Origin: an uncultured Sphingorhabdus sp.
GTDB taxonomy: Bacteria > Pseudomonadota > Alphaproteobacteria > Sphingomonadales > Sphingomonadaceae
Direction: 5' to 3'
NCBI GenBank assembly: GCA_937944295.1
Contig: CALDZL010000008.1
Span: 1-56,038 of the forward strand
Length of the DNA: 56,038 bases
The position numbers and the translations under genes are program-made. Shown here one piece after another: positions 28,443 to 38,748 of the stretch; the stretch's first letter is position 1, and each line of letters starts with the position of its first letter. Below the pieces are notes generated by a model. That model made no database searches and had not been told where the DNA came from. It worked only from the letters and a program-made list of their open reading frames with translations.

Positions 28443-29408
28443 GTGATTGTTCACCCTCAGCTTCAAAATTTTGCTAACAATATTGCGCAACAGCAAGCGG
28501 CTTTATCCGATATGCGCGGTACCATGCTATCATGGAAAAACAGCACCATTGGAAAAATACAACGCCAATATATTTTGAAAGCTGGGGAGTCCTCTACGGC
28601 GCAGAATTGTATTAACAATCTCAAACCTCTATTTGGTGATCTTTCTTGGCTCTATGCTATGATGGGAAAATTATGCGACTTACAAAGCACAAATCCCTTT
28701 GCCAATATAGAATTGCGCAGCAGCAAAAATGATAAGCATTCCACTGTAATACTGCATCAAGAACGCAAATTCTCAATCCAACTGTGCATAGCGAAATCAA
28801 GAAGCACGCACCTAAAAAGCACATATCATAGCTTTATTTTTGGCCCTGATAGCATGATGATTGCCCCTATTGGCAACACACAAATTGTCACAGTACAATT
28901 GGATGCAAATGATAATATATGCAATCATACAATATTATCCTGCCATGATGGAGAACTGTATATTTATAATAATAATCGCCAATCTATAAATTTTATTGCG
29001 CAGGCCAATAATATCATATTTCTGCGCGCTATCATTAAAACTGGCGTATTTGATGATAGTTCAGAGAATATATCGCATCATTATTTGCAATTTAATGGCG
29101 ACAATCAACCTCACAAGCAGCTTGCCAATGAAACATTATCACGCGCGCAGTTAATTTTTTCCATATTACGACATCAACAGATCAAAAAAGCTATTCCTTT
29201 ATTTGCAGAATGGGTGCGTAATGAAACGCCCGATATGCGTTGGTATGTGATGCGTGAATTTCTGGCGCTGGATATAGAGGCTGCTCTGCCGCACTTATTA
29301 TCTATGGCTGATTATGATGAAAATCGCAGTGTAAGAAAAGCAGCATTAGATACTCTGCAAATATTAAAGACGCAATATCCAGAATTTTGCGTCGCGCTGC
29401 AAGCCTAA
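28443..29408 (+). CDS. Uncharacterised protein with C-terminal HEAT-like helices
   Basis: Protein of 321 residues starting with GTG at 28443, two bases after the 48-residue peptide, which suggests translational coupling; no separate ribosome binding site is evident. The N-terminal 60 residues are helical (FANNIAQQQAALSDMRGTML). Residues about 95-215 are beta-rich (TVILHQERKFSIQLCIAKS, MMIAPIGNTQIVTVQLDAN). The C-terminus from about 235 has helical repeats, PLFAEWVRNETPDMRWYVMR and ALPHLLSMADYDENRSVRKA, typical of HEAT motifs. I do not recognise the family. It is AT-rich compared with flanking genes. Confidence 0.75.
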   Translation: MIVHPQLQNFANNIAQQQAALSDMRGTMLSWKNSTIGKIQRQYILKAGESSTAQNCINNLKPLFGDLSWLYAMMGKLCDLQSTNPFANIELRSSKNDKHSTVILHQERKFSIQLCIAKSRSTHLKSTYHSFIFGPDSMMIAPIGNTQIVTVQLDANDNICNHTILSCHDGELYIYNNNRQSINFIAQANNIIFLRAIIKTGVFDDSSENISHHYLQFNGDNQPHKQLANETLSRAQLIFSILRHQQIKKAIPLFAEWVRNETPDMRWYVMREFLALDIEAALPHLLSMADYDENRSVRKAALDTLQILKTQYPEFCVALQA

Positions 29409-29422
29409 AAAAGGACTTTGCT

Positions 29423-30328
29423 ATGGCTCAAGAAATTATATCTAATCATGATAATATTATCAGCTTAGAAGAAATTATAACATATTTAGATGCGAATGGA
29501 TTCGATCCCAAAGACGAAAATAGCGTCGCTGGCGCTGCCTATAATTTAAAAGGGTTGTATAATGATAGAGAATTTCTATCTGATATTTTAATTAAGGAAT
29601 TAGAAGACCAGTGTCATACCCAAAATGAAGGCAATGCCTATGGCGGTCAGTCTATCATATTGCATAATCAAGAGGCCATCATGATACGCGCCAATATTTG
29701 GCCCAGTAAAGAACATTATTTAATGCGCAGCAATGGTGAGGCCACCTTTTATTTCAATACACCACATGACCATAATTTTGATTTTTTGACCATTGGATAT
29801 ATGGGACCTGGCTATTGTTCTGAATATTATGAATATGATTATGAAAAAGTGATTGGATATGAAGGCGAAAGTGTTGATCTGCACTATATTGAAACCTCCT
29901 GCTTAGAAGAAGGCAAAATATTACATTATCGCGCGCATAAAGATGTGCATCACCAATTGCCCGCCGAGGCTTTATCGGTATCGATTAACATCATGCATCA
30001 AAATATAGCGCAGCCATGGTTTGACCAATATCATTTTGACCTACAATCGAAAAAAATTATCAAAATATTAAACCATGTCTCTGGTGAAATATTATTGCAA
30101 ATGGCGGTCCATCTCTTGCCCGAACAAGGCCAAGCACTGGCACATGACTATATGCAGAAACATCCTTGCGATCGCATGCGGCTGAGTGCATTTCAAGCTC
30201 TATTATCAGTGCAGACATCTGACGAAAAAATGGATATGATCAAAAAAACTACGCACAGCAATACTATATTTTTACGCAATGAAGCGCGTAATATGCTTGA
30301 GAAGCCTGAGAAGAATTTAGTGTCTTGA
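29423..30328 (+). CDS. Uncharacterised cupin-like protein with C-terminal helical repeats
   Basis: Protein of 301 residues. The start at 29423 is preceded by AAGGA with eight bases of spacing. The middle has a cupin-like metal-site pattern: TPHDHNFDFLTIGYMGPGY (HxH), SEYYEYD (acidic) and GKILHYRAHKDVHHQLP with two more candidate His ligands. This could be a non-haem iron oxygenase or a binding domain. From about residue 215 there are HEAT-like helices (LLQMAVHLLPEQGQALAHDY, DRMRLSAFQALLS). The N-terminus (ISLEEIITYLDANGFDPKDE) is helical. No named family was recognised. It ends the three-gene cassette. Confidence 0.75.
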   Translation: MAQEIISNHDNIISLEEIITYLDANGFDPKDENSVAGAAYNLKGLYNDREFLSDILIKELEDQCHTQNEGNAYGGQSIILHNQEAIMIRANIWPSKEHYLMRSNGEATFYFNTPHDHNFDFLTIGYMGPGYCSEYYEYDYEKVIGYEGESVDLHYIETSCLEEGKILHYRAHKDVHHQLPAEALSVSINIMHQNIAQPWFDQYHFDLQSKKIIKILNHVSGEILLQMAVHLLPEQGQALAHDYMQKHPCDRMRLSAFQALLSVQTSDEKMDMIKKTTHSNTIFLRNEARNMLEKPEKNLVS

Positions 30329-30363
30329 TAAGCAGCAATTGCATTTTAAGGGTCATTGGTTAA

Positions 30364-30873
30364 ATGTCCCCTTCTATGGAATCAAATACAATTATCACCT
30401 TGTTGCAAACGGCATTAACGCCTGCTTTTTTATTAGTCGCACTGGGCAGCCTGCTCAATCTTTTCACTGGGCGTTTGGCCCGTGTTGTTGATCGTTCGCG
30501 GATATTACAAAAACTCTATACAGAAACCGAAGGCCGCGAGCACGATTTGGTGGTTAGTGAGTTGCGCGATTTAGAAAAACGGATCAGCATCGTCAATATG
30601 TCAATTGGCATTGGCGTGTTGAGCGCTATAACCGTATGTATTCTTATCAGCCTATTATTCATCATGGGCTTTAACAATGTTGACCTGTCACTCTATGTCA
30701 GCACAGCATTCATTATCGCCATGATATTCATGGCCTCATCGCTCATCATGTTCCTACGCGAAGTTAATTATGCCATCATTAACTTGCATATAAGAGAGGA
30801 ATTTTTGGAACTCCCAAATGACAAAGCACCTAAGAAGGGATTGATAAATATCAAAAAATCAAAACCTAAATAG
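30364..30873 (+). CDS. DUF2721 family membrane protein
   Basis: Protein of 169 residues with three hydrophobic helices at about 15-30, 75-102 and 108-128. The loop GSLLNLFTGRLARVVDRSRIL is the hallmark of DUF2721, whose function is unknown. The C-terminal tail is basic (KKGLINIKKSKPK). ATG 30364 and ATG 30376 are both possible starts. It converges on the amidase across seven bases. Confidence 0.85.
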   Translation: MSPSMESNTIITLLQTALTPAFLLVALGSLLNLFTGRLARVVDRSRILQKLYTETEGREHDLVVSELRDLEKRISIVNMSIGIGVLSAITVCILISLLFIMGFNNVDLSLYVSTAFIIAMIFMASSLIMFLREVNYAIINLHIREEFLELPNDKAPKKGLINIKKSKPK

Positions 30874-30880
30874 CGTTTCA

Positions 30881-32509
30881 TTATTCAGAAATAGTTATGG
30901 ACGCTTTATAGCTTGGTGCTTTACGCACCTTGGTCAATTGTTCATAAGCATAAGCTGCTTGTATCACATTATAATCGTGCCATTTGCGGCCAATAAAGCT
31001 TATCCCAACGGGTAATCCATTGATATAACCCATCGGCACAGTGACATGCGGATAGCCCGCAACGGCCGCCCAATTGCTCGCACTTGGTCCGACAAAATTA
31101 TCGCCTTTCCCAAGCGTTGATAACCATGCTGGGCCGTTGGAAAGTTGTACAATTATATCGGCATTATAAAGCGATAATAGTCCATCAATGCCTTTGCGGC
31201 CCGCGAGATCAAGCGATTTTTGTCGCGCCGCTGCATACCTCGGATCATCCGTTCCGCCAGTGGCTTGCGCTTGATCGAAAATCTCTTGGCCAAAATGTTG
31301 CAATTCTCTATCGGCATTGGCTTTGTTAAATGCTATTAAATCCGCTAATATTTTATGCTCTACTAAGCCTTTGGGTAGACTTTTCAAATAAGCCTCCATA
31401 TCGCTTTTCAGCTCCGTCAATAGCACAAAAAATTCCGCTTCGCCCAATCCATCATAGCCCGTCATAGTATCTTTAGCATCGATGATAGTTGCGCCAGCAT
31501 CACGCATTTTACTCAGCATCGCATCAAACATTGCAATTTGCTCTGCATTGCTGCCTAGCCGATCTCTTGGCACGACTATACGCAATCCTTGCAATGCTGT
31601 ACCATCTAGGCCTGCGCTAAAGTCACCTCTCCATTTATCGGCATCTTTAGTGGCAGGATCACCTGCATCACTGCCCGCCATCGCGCTTAACATAATGGCT
31701 GCATCACGCACAGTGCGAGCCATTGGCCCTGCTGTATCTTGGCTATGGCTAATCGGTACAATATGACGGCGTGATACCAAACCTACCGTTGGCTTAATAC
31801 CGACAATGCCATTAATGGCCGCAGGGCAAATCACCGAACCATCGGTTTCCGTGCCAACAGTTCCAGCCGCTAAGCTTGCAGCCGCCGCTGCCCCGCTACC
31901 GCTTGATGAACCGCATGCATTGCGGTCAAGCGCATAAGGGTTTTTAACCAAGCCACCCACGCTGCTCCAACCGCTGGTGGAATTATTCGAGCGAATATTG
32001 GCCCATTGCGATAAATTAGCTTTGCCCAATATCACCGCTCCAGCTTTGCGAAGACCTTCCACAAGAGGCGCATCACGATTGGTAATATTATTAATAAGCG
32101 CCAATGAACCTGCTGTAGTCGGCACATTGCCCTTTGCTTCTATATTATCTTTGAGCAAAATTGGCACGCCGTGCAGCGGCCCATGAATATTACCCGCCGC
32201 TAAATCAGCATCGGCTTGCGCAGCTTGCTGCAATGCATCGGGCATAGTGGCAATCACAGCATTGAGCATGGGGCCGCTATCATCTATGGCGGAGATACGG
32301 TCTAAATAAGCTTGAGTGATAGCTGCGCTTGTGACTTTACCGCTGCGAATATCATCCGCAATCTGGCTCAATGTCATCTCTTCTATATTAATAGCAGCTA
32401 CTGCGTCGTTGGCAGCACTATCGCTCTGTGCTGTTAAATAAGTAGGTATTGATAAAAGCAAAACTCCGCAGATTAATGTACCTCTACTCCATAGATTTGT
32501 TACTTTCAT
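30881..32509 (-). CDS. Amidase-signature hydrolase, exported
   Basis: Protein of 542 residues. The signal peptide is [18 protein letters not shown], with cleavage near TAQS. The amidase-signature triad is visible: Lys in [12 protein letters not shown], the cis-Ser and nucleophile Ser in [14 protein letters not shown] plus [12 protein letters not shown]. The signal peptide separates it from GatA, so it is probably a periplasmic amidase acting on peptides, amides or cyclic imides. AAGGAG lies before the ATG. It begins 12 bases after proC on the same strand and may be its cotranscribed partner. Confidence 0.88.
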   Translation of the reverse strand: MKVTNLWSRGTLICGVLLLSIPTYLTAQSDSAANDAVAAINIEEMTLSQIADDIRSGKVTSAAITQAYLDRISAIDDSGPMLNAVIATMPDALQQAAQADADLAAGNIHGPLHGVPILLKDNIEAKGNVPTTAGSLALINNITNRDAPLVEGLRKAGAVILGKANLSQWANIRSNNSTSGWSSVGGLVKNPYALDRNACGSSSGSGAAAAASLAAGTVGTETDGSVICPAAINGIVGIKPTVGLVSRRHIVPISHSQDTAGPMARTVRDAAIMLSAMAGSDAGDPATKDADKWRGDFSAGLDGTALQGLRIVVPRDRLGSNAEQIAMFDAMLSKMRDAGATIIDAKDTMTGYDGLGEAEFFVLLTELKSDMEAYLKSLPKGLVEHKILADLIAFNKANADRELQHFGQEIFDQAQATGGTDDPRYAAARQKSLDLAGRKGIDGLLSLYNADIIVQLSNGPAWLSTLGKGDNFVGPSASNWAAVAGYPHVTVPMGYINGLPVGISFIGRKWHDYNVIQAAYAYEQLTKVRKAPSYKASITISE

Positions 32510-32521
32510 CAGTTGCTCCTT

Positions 32522-33328
32522 TTAACGCAATTTTGATAATGCAATGCTGCGATCATGCGCTGCTTTGAGTGTTTTTTCAATCAATTGCTGCAACGCATCT
32601 TCATCATCCAATTGCTCTAATCCTGCTGCTGTTGTTCCTGCCTTGCTGGTCACTTTTTCGGCTAATTCTCGCGGCGTATTGGTCGACGCATTGGCCAAAT
32701 CAGATGCACCATCCACCATCATTTTCGCCATTATCAAGGCGCTCTCATCATCAAGCCCCAGCGAAGTGCCAGCTCTCGCCAAGGCATCAATGAAGCGAAA
32801 CAAATAGGCAGGACCTGAGCCAGCCAATGCGGTCACAATATGCATATGCGAATCTTGTTCCACCCATAATGCTCTGCCTAGCGGAGCGGAAATATCATCT
32901 ATTAACGGACTTATAGAGCTGTCATTACTGTAAATACCAATGGGTGATTTTCCGATTTCAGCCGACAAATTAGGCATCATTCGCACAATCCCATTGTTAG
33001 GAAATGATACGCGTAACTGTGCATAGCTTATACCCGCAAGCAAGGAGATGATGATCGTATCTTTGTCCAATAAAGATGCAATATCATTCATACACCTCTC
33101 AAGCATTTGCGGTTTAATAGCCAATATTAGGATATTGGGTGCAAGCATCTGTTCCTTATATTCAGCGCTGGAGCCATAGACTCTTACACCGTCTGGCAAC
33201 AGACGTCTGCTAGGGCTGATGACATGAAATTTTTGCGGCGACGCTCCCGCATTAAGCCAACCACGTAATATAGCACCGCCCATATTGCCGCACCCCAGAA
33301 ATAAAATAGGTTCGGGCCATTGCTTCAT
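32522..33328 (-). CDS. proC: Pyrroline-5-carboxylate reductase
   Basis: Last step of proline synthesis: NAD(P)H-dependent reduction of pyrroline-5-carboxylate. The 268 residues begin with the cofactor motif LGCGNMGGAIL. They continue with LAIKPQMLE and ALAGSGPAYLFRFIDALA, the signature near the active site, and end with EKVTSKAGTTAAGLEQL. It overlaps the stop of the siroheme synthase gene by four bases (ATGA). Confidence 0.94.
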   Translation of the reverse strand: MKQWPEPILFLGCGNMGGAILRGWLNAGASPQKFHVISPSRRLLPDGVRVYGSSAEYKEQMLAPNILILAIKPQMLERCMNDIASLLDKDTIIISLLAGISYAQLRVSFPNNGIVRMMPNLSAEIGKSPIGIYSNDSSISPLIDDISAPLGRALWVEQDSHMHIVTALAGSGPAYLFRFIDALARAGTSLGLDDESALIMAKMMVDGASDLANASTNTPRELAEKVTSKAGTTAAGLEQLDDEDALQQLIEKTLKAAHDRSIALSKLR

Positions 33329-34170
33329 AAAGTCACCTTCATTGCGGCTATCATATCATCTCTTACACGGCATTGATTGGGATTACATGATGTGCCCTCG
33401 CGCCATGATTTGCAATAGCGCAAATTAATAACCAATGCATTGGTTTGGTTGCCCAACTCTCCTGTCATACGCTGCGCATCGGCGCGCGCACGGTTCAAAA
33501 CTGCATCGGAAATATCATCATCATGATAAATTATATCCGCCTCACCAAGCAGCCGCGCCATATTCAGCGTCATATCATCGGGCTCTGGTGAGGTTAAGCA
33601 AATCACCTCAACACGGTTTTTATAATCTTCATCTCCACCATCTATCCACGTCTCTACATTATTGGCACTATTGGCTGAAAATGGATCCAGCATCGCGCCG
33701 CTTTGCAAAGCTGTATCAATCGCGCGCCTGCGCTGTGATGCATCATCCCAACGTTTTTTAATGGCCCCGCGTGCTGCAAATAAGGCTTTTGCCAATACTC
33801 CCAAATTTTGCGGTAATAATTGCTCCAAGCGTTGACGAATGGCTTTTGCAAGTCCCGCCGATGCTCCGCCCGTACCGATCGCTATCAATAATGGATCACG
33901 CTCAATCACTGCGGGCGTCGTAAATTCGCAATGTGCTGGCCTATCAACGACATTAACCAATAAACCTTGAGATTTTAAGTGATCCGCCTTGGCTATGGCG
34001 CGCTCTTCATTTTCTATTGCGACAAATGCAATCTTCGCCTCATCCGCATTATCGGTACAAATTGCCCCGCTACGCTCTATAAAACGACGCTTCGCCTCAT
34101 AGGCTTCCCCCTCACCCACCAAGAGGATTTTGCGTCCCTTCATATTCACAAAAATGGGCAATTGGTTCAT
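33325..34170 (-). CDS. Siroheme synthase: precorrin-2 dehydrogenase/ferrochelatase, with a methyltransferase-like C-terminal remnant
   Basis: Protein of 281 residues. Residues 1-165 match the CysG N-terminal module: LPIFVNMKGRKILLVGEGEA (NAD site), NVVDRPAHCEFTTPAVIERD and IGTGGASAGLAKAIRQRLE. This module oxidises precorrin-2 and inserts Fe2+ to give siroheme for sulfite or nitrite reductases. Residues about 187-232 (VEVICLTSPEPDDMTLNMA, ADIIYHDDDISDAVLNRA) look like only the first stretch of a uroporphyrinogen-III methyltransferase domain, lacking the rest. The separate methyltransferase gene is not in the window. Confidence 0.88.
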   Translation of the reverse strand: MNQLPIFVNMKGRKILLVGEGEAYEAKRRFIERSGAICTDNADEAKIAFVAIENEERAIAKADHLKSQGLLVNVVDRPAHCEFTTPAVIERDPLLIAIGTGGASAGLAKAIRQRLEQLLPQNLGVLAKALFAARGAIKKRWDDASQRRRAIDTALQSGAMLDPFSANSANNVETWIDGGDEDYKNRVEVICLTSPEPDDMTLNMARLLGEADIIYHDDDISDAVLNRARADAQRMTGELGNQTNALVINLRYCKSWREGTSCNPNQCRVRDDMIAAMKVTL

Positions 34171-34194
34171 AGTATAATCACTATATCTCTCTAT

Positions 34195-35454
34195 TCATTC
34201 GAGCCAATCGGGAACTTGTTCAGCGGCCAAGATTGTTTCTGGATTAATGCGCTCTGCAACAATCGCAAAACGATCCCCGTCAACCAAGACCTCGGCTACC
34301 AAAGGCCTGCTGTTATAAGTGCTCGCCATAGTAGCACCATAGGCCCCTGCTGTACGAAATATTGATAAATCACCCGCCGAAACGCTATCAATCTCACGGC
34401 CAATGGCAAATGTATCGCCCGTTTCACATACAGGCCCTGCTATATTGGCTATCATCTTTTCCCCATTAGGCTTAACCGCTGCAAAATCATGATAAGCATC
34501 GTAAAGCGATGGTCGTGCTAGATCATTCATCGCCGCATCGACAATCACATAGGGGTTAATCTTAGCGGGTTTAACGCGAATAACCTTGGTCAATAGCACG
34601 CCAGCATTCGCTGGAATAAGACGGCCAGGCTCAAACATCAACTGCACATCCCAATCTTTGGTGACGCGCGCAATCATCGTACCATATTCGGTAGGTGTGG
34701 GATATTGCTCGCCCTCTTTATGCGGCACGCCAAGACCGCCACCCAAATCAACATGGGTGATATTATGCCCTGCTTTGCGCAAATCAGCGACCAACACCCC
34801 AATCTTTAAGAACGCAGCTTCTAGAGGTTCTAACAGGCCAAGCTGGCTGCCGATATGCACAGCAACCCCGCGCAAGTTCATCCCATCTAATCGCGCTAGA
34901 CGATCAAAAATAGCTGGTGCTTCGTCAATTGCGACGCCAAATTTATTCTCTGCCTTGCCCGTCGATATTTTGGCATGCGTTCCAGCGTCTACATCGGGGT
35001 TAATGCGCAAAGTTGCAGGTGCTTGCATGCCCATATTATTTGCAACATAAGCCAATTCTATCCCTTCGGGTTCGGATTCAATATTGAATTGGCCAATGCC
35101 TTTTTCAAGGCCTTTGCGCATTTCAATTTGGGTTTTTCCAACACCCGAAAAAATAACATCCTTTGCTGGCATTCCCGCCGCCAGAGCGCGCTCCATCTCA
35201 CCACCCGATACAACATCGGCGCCATATCCTTCATTCGCCATAATTTTTAGCACCGCCAAATTGGGGTTTGCTTTGATTGCAAATGCGAGATGCGGATTAT
35301 CCAGCACCGATAATCCATCCCGAAATACCTGCGCATGACGCTCTAAGGTCGCACGCGAATAGACATAGGCTGGCGTTCCAACCTGTTCGGCAATATACGC
35401 TAGAGGTACATCCTCAGCATATATTTCGCCATTTTTTAATTGGAAATAATCCAT
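34195..35454 (-). CDS. lysA: Diaminopimelate decarboxylase
   Basis: PLP enzyme making L-lysine from meso-diaminopimelate. The 419 residues show the PLP-lysine motif LAFAIKANPNLAVLK, the glycine-rich phosphate site VDLGGGLGVPH, and the substrate-binding PVCETGDTFAIGRE with the Cys contributed across the dimer. It is full length. It lies downstream of argH and lptM in the usual alphaproteobacterial order; the 34-base gap to lptM suggests a shared transcript. Confidence 0.95.
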   Translation of the reverse strand: MDYFQLKNGEIYAEDVPLAYIAEQVGTPAYVYSRATLERHAQVFRDGLSVLDNPHLAFAIKANPNLAVLKIMANEGYGADVVSGGEMERALAAGMPAKDVIFSGVGKTQIEMRKGLEKGIGQFNIESEPEGIELAYVANNMGMQAPATLRINPDVDAGTHAKISTGKAENKFGVAIDEAPAIFDRLARLDGMNLRGVAVHIGSQLGLLEPLEAAFLKIGVLVADLRKAGHNITHVDLGGGLGVPHKEGEQYPTPTEYGTMIARVTKDWDVQLMFEPGRLIPANAGVLLTKVIRVKPAKINPYVIVDAAMNDLARPSLYDAYHDFAAVKPNGEKMIANIAGPVCETGDTFAIGREIDSVSAGDLSIFRTAGAYGATMASTYNSRPLVAEVLVDGDRFAIVAERINPETILAAEQVPDWLE

Positions 35455-35488
35455 AATATTTACTCAAAAAAGATTGGGATACGCCAAT

Positions 35489-35800
35489 TTATGGCTGGGT
35501 CTCTGCACTATCAACCTCAGGCAGAGAATCTAAAACAATAGAGATATCAGGCAAAATTTCTTCTGGCGGCAGATCAAATGGATCTTCTGATCTTATCGTT
35601 GATCGGCTTAATATTTCTTGCTCGCGATTAGGACGCGCTTGCGGGCTAGTGCGTAACAATTTCTCAGCCGATTGTTCTTCTTGTTGTGCATAGGCTTTTA
35701 CGGGCAAATCACCGCCATCTTTTGGCGTCAACGGTCCTAAAGCCCCGCACCCTGAGCACAACATAAAGGCGTACATGCATGAGAACTTTATCAACTTCAT
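35489..35800 (-). CDS. lptM: LptM-like small lipoprotein
   Basis: Lipoprotein of 103 residues. The start at 35800 ([13 protein letters not shown]) is preceded by AGGAG with eight bases of spacing, better than GTG at 35809. The hydrophobic signal leads to [13 protein letters not shown], the CGxxGPL pattern of LptM (YifL), which stabilises assembly of the LptD outer-membrane translocon. The Gln/Glu/Pro-rich tail is longer than usual. The position between argH and lysA supports the call. The start lies within the last codon or two of argH. Confidence 0.75.
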   Translation of the reverse strand: MKLIKFSCMYAFMLCSGCGALGPLTPKDGGDLPVKAYAQQEEQSAEKLLRTSPQARPNREQEILSRSTIRSEDPFDLPPEEILPDISIVLDSLPEVDSAETQP

Positions 35801-37167
35801 AATCCGCACTCCTGTTTTGCAATTGCTATCATTCCTCTTACGCGAAGCGGCGCTGTTCCGCCATAGCTTATTCGGCTATTCACCGATCCTTCCACAGAGA
35901 GATCGGGCAATGGCTTACCTTCTAATCGTCCATCAATAGATGTTAATATATCAGCAGGAATTTCTGACAATGCAATATCATTATCCTCACAATGACGCAC
36001 CGTAGCACCTGTTATATGGTGCGCTTCTCGAAATGGAATATTCAAATCACGCACGAGCCAATCAGCCAGATCGGTCGCAGTAGAGAAACCACTGCTTGCC
36101 GCTTTGTGCATATTATCGGCATGAAATGTCAGCGTCTCTATCATCCCGCTCATCGACACAATGCATAATCCAAACAAATCATGTGCTTCAAATACTGGTG
36201 GCTTGTCATTTTGCATATCTTTGGAATAAGCGAGTGGTAGCCCCTTCATAACCATCATAAGCGCATTAAGCTGCCCAGTGATACGACCGCTATGCCCGCG
36301 CACCAATTCGGCTGCATCGGGGTTGCGTTTTTGCGGCATGATAGATGATCCTGTTGACCATTGATCCGATAGGCTTACAAAACCATAAGGCTGTGATGCC
36401 CATATGATGATTTCCTCAGCCATACGCGATAAATGCAATGATGATTGCGAGGCTGCACTCAAATAATCTAACGCAAAATCTCGATCCGAAACCGCGTCTA
36501 AACTATTGCCCATAGGTGCATCAAAACCAAGGGCAGAGGACGTCATATCACGATCTAAATTAAATCCTGTACCCGCCAATGCAGCACTGCCTAAAGGCGA
36601 AACATTTAACCGATTGCGTGCACATTCAAACCGATCAATATCACGGCGTATCATTTCATAATAGGCCATAAAATGATGTCCCAAAGTTACAGGCTGGGCT
36701 ACTTGAAGATGCGTAAAACCAGGAAGAATAATATCAGCATTTTCCTCGGCGCGTTGTACAATCACGCATTGTAGCATATGCAAAGATTGCAGCACTTCAT
36801 CAATGGCATCACGCACCCACAAACGAAAAGCAGTAGCGACTTGGTCGTTTCTGGAACGAGCCGTATGAAGCCGACCAGCGGCAGGGCCAATAATTTCTGT
36901 CAACCGCTTTTCAATTGTCATATGAATATCTTCAAGCGTCAAATCAACAGGCACGCCATTTTCCAAAAACTCTTCGAATATTTGCTCTAAGCCGACAATA
37001 ATCTTATTTGCATCATCATCCTCTACAATACCCTGTTTCGCTAGCATTTTTATATGTGCTAATGACCCTTGAATATCCTGTTTCCATAAACGCTTGTCGA
37101 ATGGGATAGAAGCATTTATCTCTTGCATCACAGAAGAAGGGCCGCCAGAAAAACGGCCACCCCACAT
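35797..37167 (-). CDS. argH: Argininosuccinate lyase
   Basis: Final enzyme of arginine synthesis, cleaving argininosuccinate to arginine and fumarate. The 456 residues start with the canonical [11 protein letters not shown]. The set [33 protein letters not shown] and the fumarase-superfamily signature [12 protein letters not shown] is complete. It is the first gene of argH-lptM-lysA. The TlpA-like gene diverges from it across only 16 bases, so promoters must overlap coding sequence. Confidence 0.96.
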   Translation of the reverse strand: MWGGRFSGGPSSVMQEINASIPFDKRLWKQDIQGSLAHIKMLAKQGIVEDDDANKIIVGLEQIFEEFLENGVPVDLTLEDIHMTIEKRLTEIIGPAAGRLHTARSRNDQVATAFRLWVRDAIDEVLQSLHMLQCVIVQRAEENADIILPGFTHLQVAQPVTLGHHFMAYYEMIRRDIDRFECARNRLNVSPLGSAALAGTGFNLDRDMTSSALGFDAPMGNSLDAVSDRDFALDYLSAASQSSLHLSRMAEEIIIWASQPYGFVSLSDQWSTGSSIMPQKRNPDAAELVRGHSGRITGQLNALMMVMKGLPLAYSKDMQNDKPPVFEAHDLFGLCIVSMSGMIETLTFHADNMHKAASSGFSTATDLADWLVRDLNIPFREAHHITGATVRHCEDNDIALSEIPADILTSIDGRLEGKPLPDLSVEGSVNSRISYGGTAPLRVRGMIAIAKQECGL

Positions 37168-37183
37168 AGCATTGGAATCAGAT

Positions 37184-37822
37184 GTGCGTTTATTAATGAT
37201 AGTCTTCCTTTTATCGCTCAGCGCCTGCGATAATCAATCTAGCTCCCAAGCGCAAGCAGACAGCGTAACGGAGAATGAATTAACCGATGAGACGCTGCGC
37301 GATAATGCTCCGCAAGAGCCGCAAAATTATGAGAATTTCATGCTCGAAAGTGCCAATGGCTTAACCTCTGAATTGCTCTATGATTATCGCGGAACAGCCA
37401 TGCCGCTAAGTATTTTTAACGCCCCCGATGGATCATCATTGACCTTAGAACGGTACCGCGGACGTCCGATATTGCTCAACCTATGGGCGACTTATTGCGC
37501 GCCCTGTCGCATTGAAATGCCAACCTTGGATAATCTAGCAGCGATTGAAGAAGGGCGAATAACGGTGCTGACCGTATCTCAAGATTTACAAGGGGGCAAT
37601 GTCGTGCGCCCCTATTTTCAGCAAAATGGCTTTCAAAATATCCAAGGCTTTACCGATAGAAGAAATCAACTCTTAAATGATATTGGCGCCAGCAGCAAAC
37701 AGAAGCTGCCCCTGCCCAGCACCATATTATATGATAGCAATGGATTAGAGGTGTGGCGCGTTTATGGCGGCATGGAATGGGACGATGAAGAAGTCGCTAA
37801 ACTGTTGAGGCAGGCGGGATAA
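37184..37822 (+). CDS. TlpA-like thioredoxin-fold lipoprotein
   Basis: Membrane-anchored periplasmic thiol oxidoreductase of 212 residues. GTG 37184 gives [18 protein letters not shown], with lipobox LSAC and lipidated Cys15; GGA lies about eight bases upstream. ATG 37196 would lose the basic residue. The thioredoxin motif is [15 protein letters not shown] (CAPC). It likely reduces disulfides for cytochrome c or other envelope proteins. It is divergent from argH, as is common in this class. Confidence 0.87.
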   Translation: MRLLMIVFLLSLSACDNQSSSQAQADSVTENELTDETLRDNAPQEPQNYENFMLESANGLTSELLYDYRGTAMPLSIFNAPDGSSLTLERYRGRPILLNLWATYCAPCRIEMPTLDNLAAIEEGRITVLTVSQDLQGGNVVRPYFQQNGFQNIQGFTDRRNQLLNDIGASSKQKLPLPSTILYDSNGLEVWRVYGGMEWDDEEVAKLLRQAG

Positions 37823-37906
37823 ATACAATAAACCATATATTCTAATGCAGTTAAATAGTAACAATAATGACTCGCCATATTATCGATAGTTTGTAATGAT
37901 AATTTA

Positions 37907-38746
37907 ATGGCACTTAAGAGTAACTACACAGTATATATTGATGAAGGCGGGGACCCAGGCATCACGGATGGCTTACATTATCGTGATATGCCCCATCAAT
38001 GGATGACTTTAGGTGCTTTCGTAGTGCGAAGCGATAATGAAAAGGAACTTACCAAATGGGTCCAAGAAACCCGTTCTATAATCAAACATATCCAAGGAAA
38101 TTCGCTGCACTATCATAAACTTGGGTCCGAAAAACGTCTTAGGGTATGTCAAGAAATTGCAAAGCTACCCGCCCGCGCTTTTTGTTTTGCTTCGCACAAG
38201 GATAATCTTAGACCACATATTAATCCAAGATTAGGTAAAATGTCTGCTCAAGAATATTATAATTGGTGTTCGCGTTTATTATTGGAACGTATTATGTTTT
38301 GGGCAGAGTATAGAATGCGACAAGATAAACAAAACCTCCTTCCGCTCCGTATCATTTTTTCTCAGAAGGGTGGTCATAATTATCAAGGCATGTTTAATTA
38401 TTTTGATAAGATTAATTATCAAGTTTCCAATGATTCAACATTTAAAAAACCAAAATATTGGAATACTGAATTAATAGATTTAGATATGATATCGCATATA
38501 CCCGATGAGGGGTTAGCAGGCTTACAACTATCAGATAGTATCGCCAGTAGTTTTCATGATGCATTAAATAGAGATTCAAAAAACCATTCGTTGGAACCAG
38601 CGAAATCATTAAAAAAAATAATCGCTAGGAATAATAAGCTTAACCATGTCGATTGCGGACTAACTGTATGGCCACTTCCTTATCAGGCAGAGATCTCCGA
38701 GTATGATAAACCTATTTTTAAATATTATGGCTATGATTTTAAGTAA
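37907..38746 (+). CDS. DUF3800 domain-containing protein
   Basis: Protein of 279 residues with the DUF3800 opening YTVYIDEGGDPG, a metal-binding RNase H-like acidic start, then LHYHKLGSEKRLRVCQEI and a late AGLQLSDSIASS with further acidic residues. DUF3800 is a predicted nuclease-like domain often found in mobile or defence settings; its activity is not established. The gene is AT-rich and stands alone. It is followed three bases later by the start of a structured intergenic element and then by a tRNA gene, a typical site for accessory DNA. Confidence 0.85.
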   Translation: MALKSNYTVYIDEGGDPGITDGLHYRDMPHQWMTLGAFVVRSDNEKELTKWVQETRSIIKHIQGNSLHYHKLGSEKRLRVCQEIAKLPARAFCFASHKDNLRPHINPRLGKMSAQEYYNWCSRLLLERIMFWAEYRMRQDKQNLLPLRIIFSQKGGHNYQGMFNYFDKINYQVSNDSTFKKPKYWNTELIDLDMISHIPDEGLAGLQLSDSIASSFHDALNRDSKNHSLEPAKSLKKIIARNNKLNHVDCGLTVWPLPYQAEISEYDKPIFKYYGYDFK

Positions 38747-38748
38747 GG

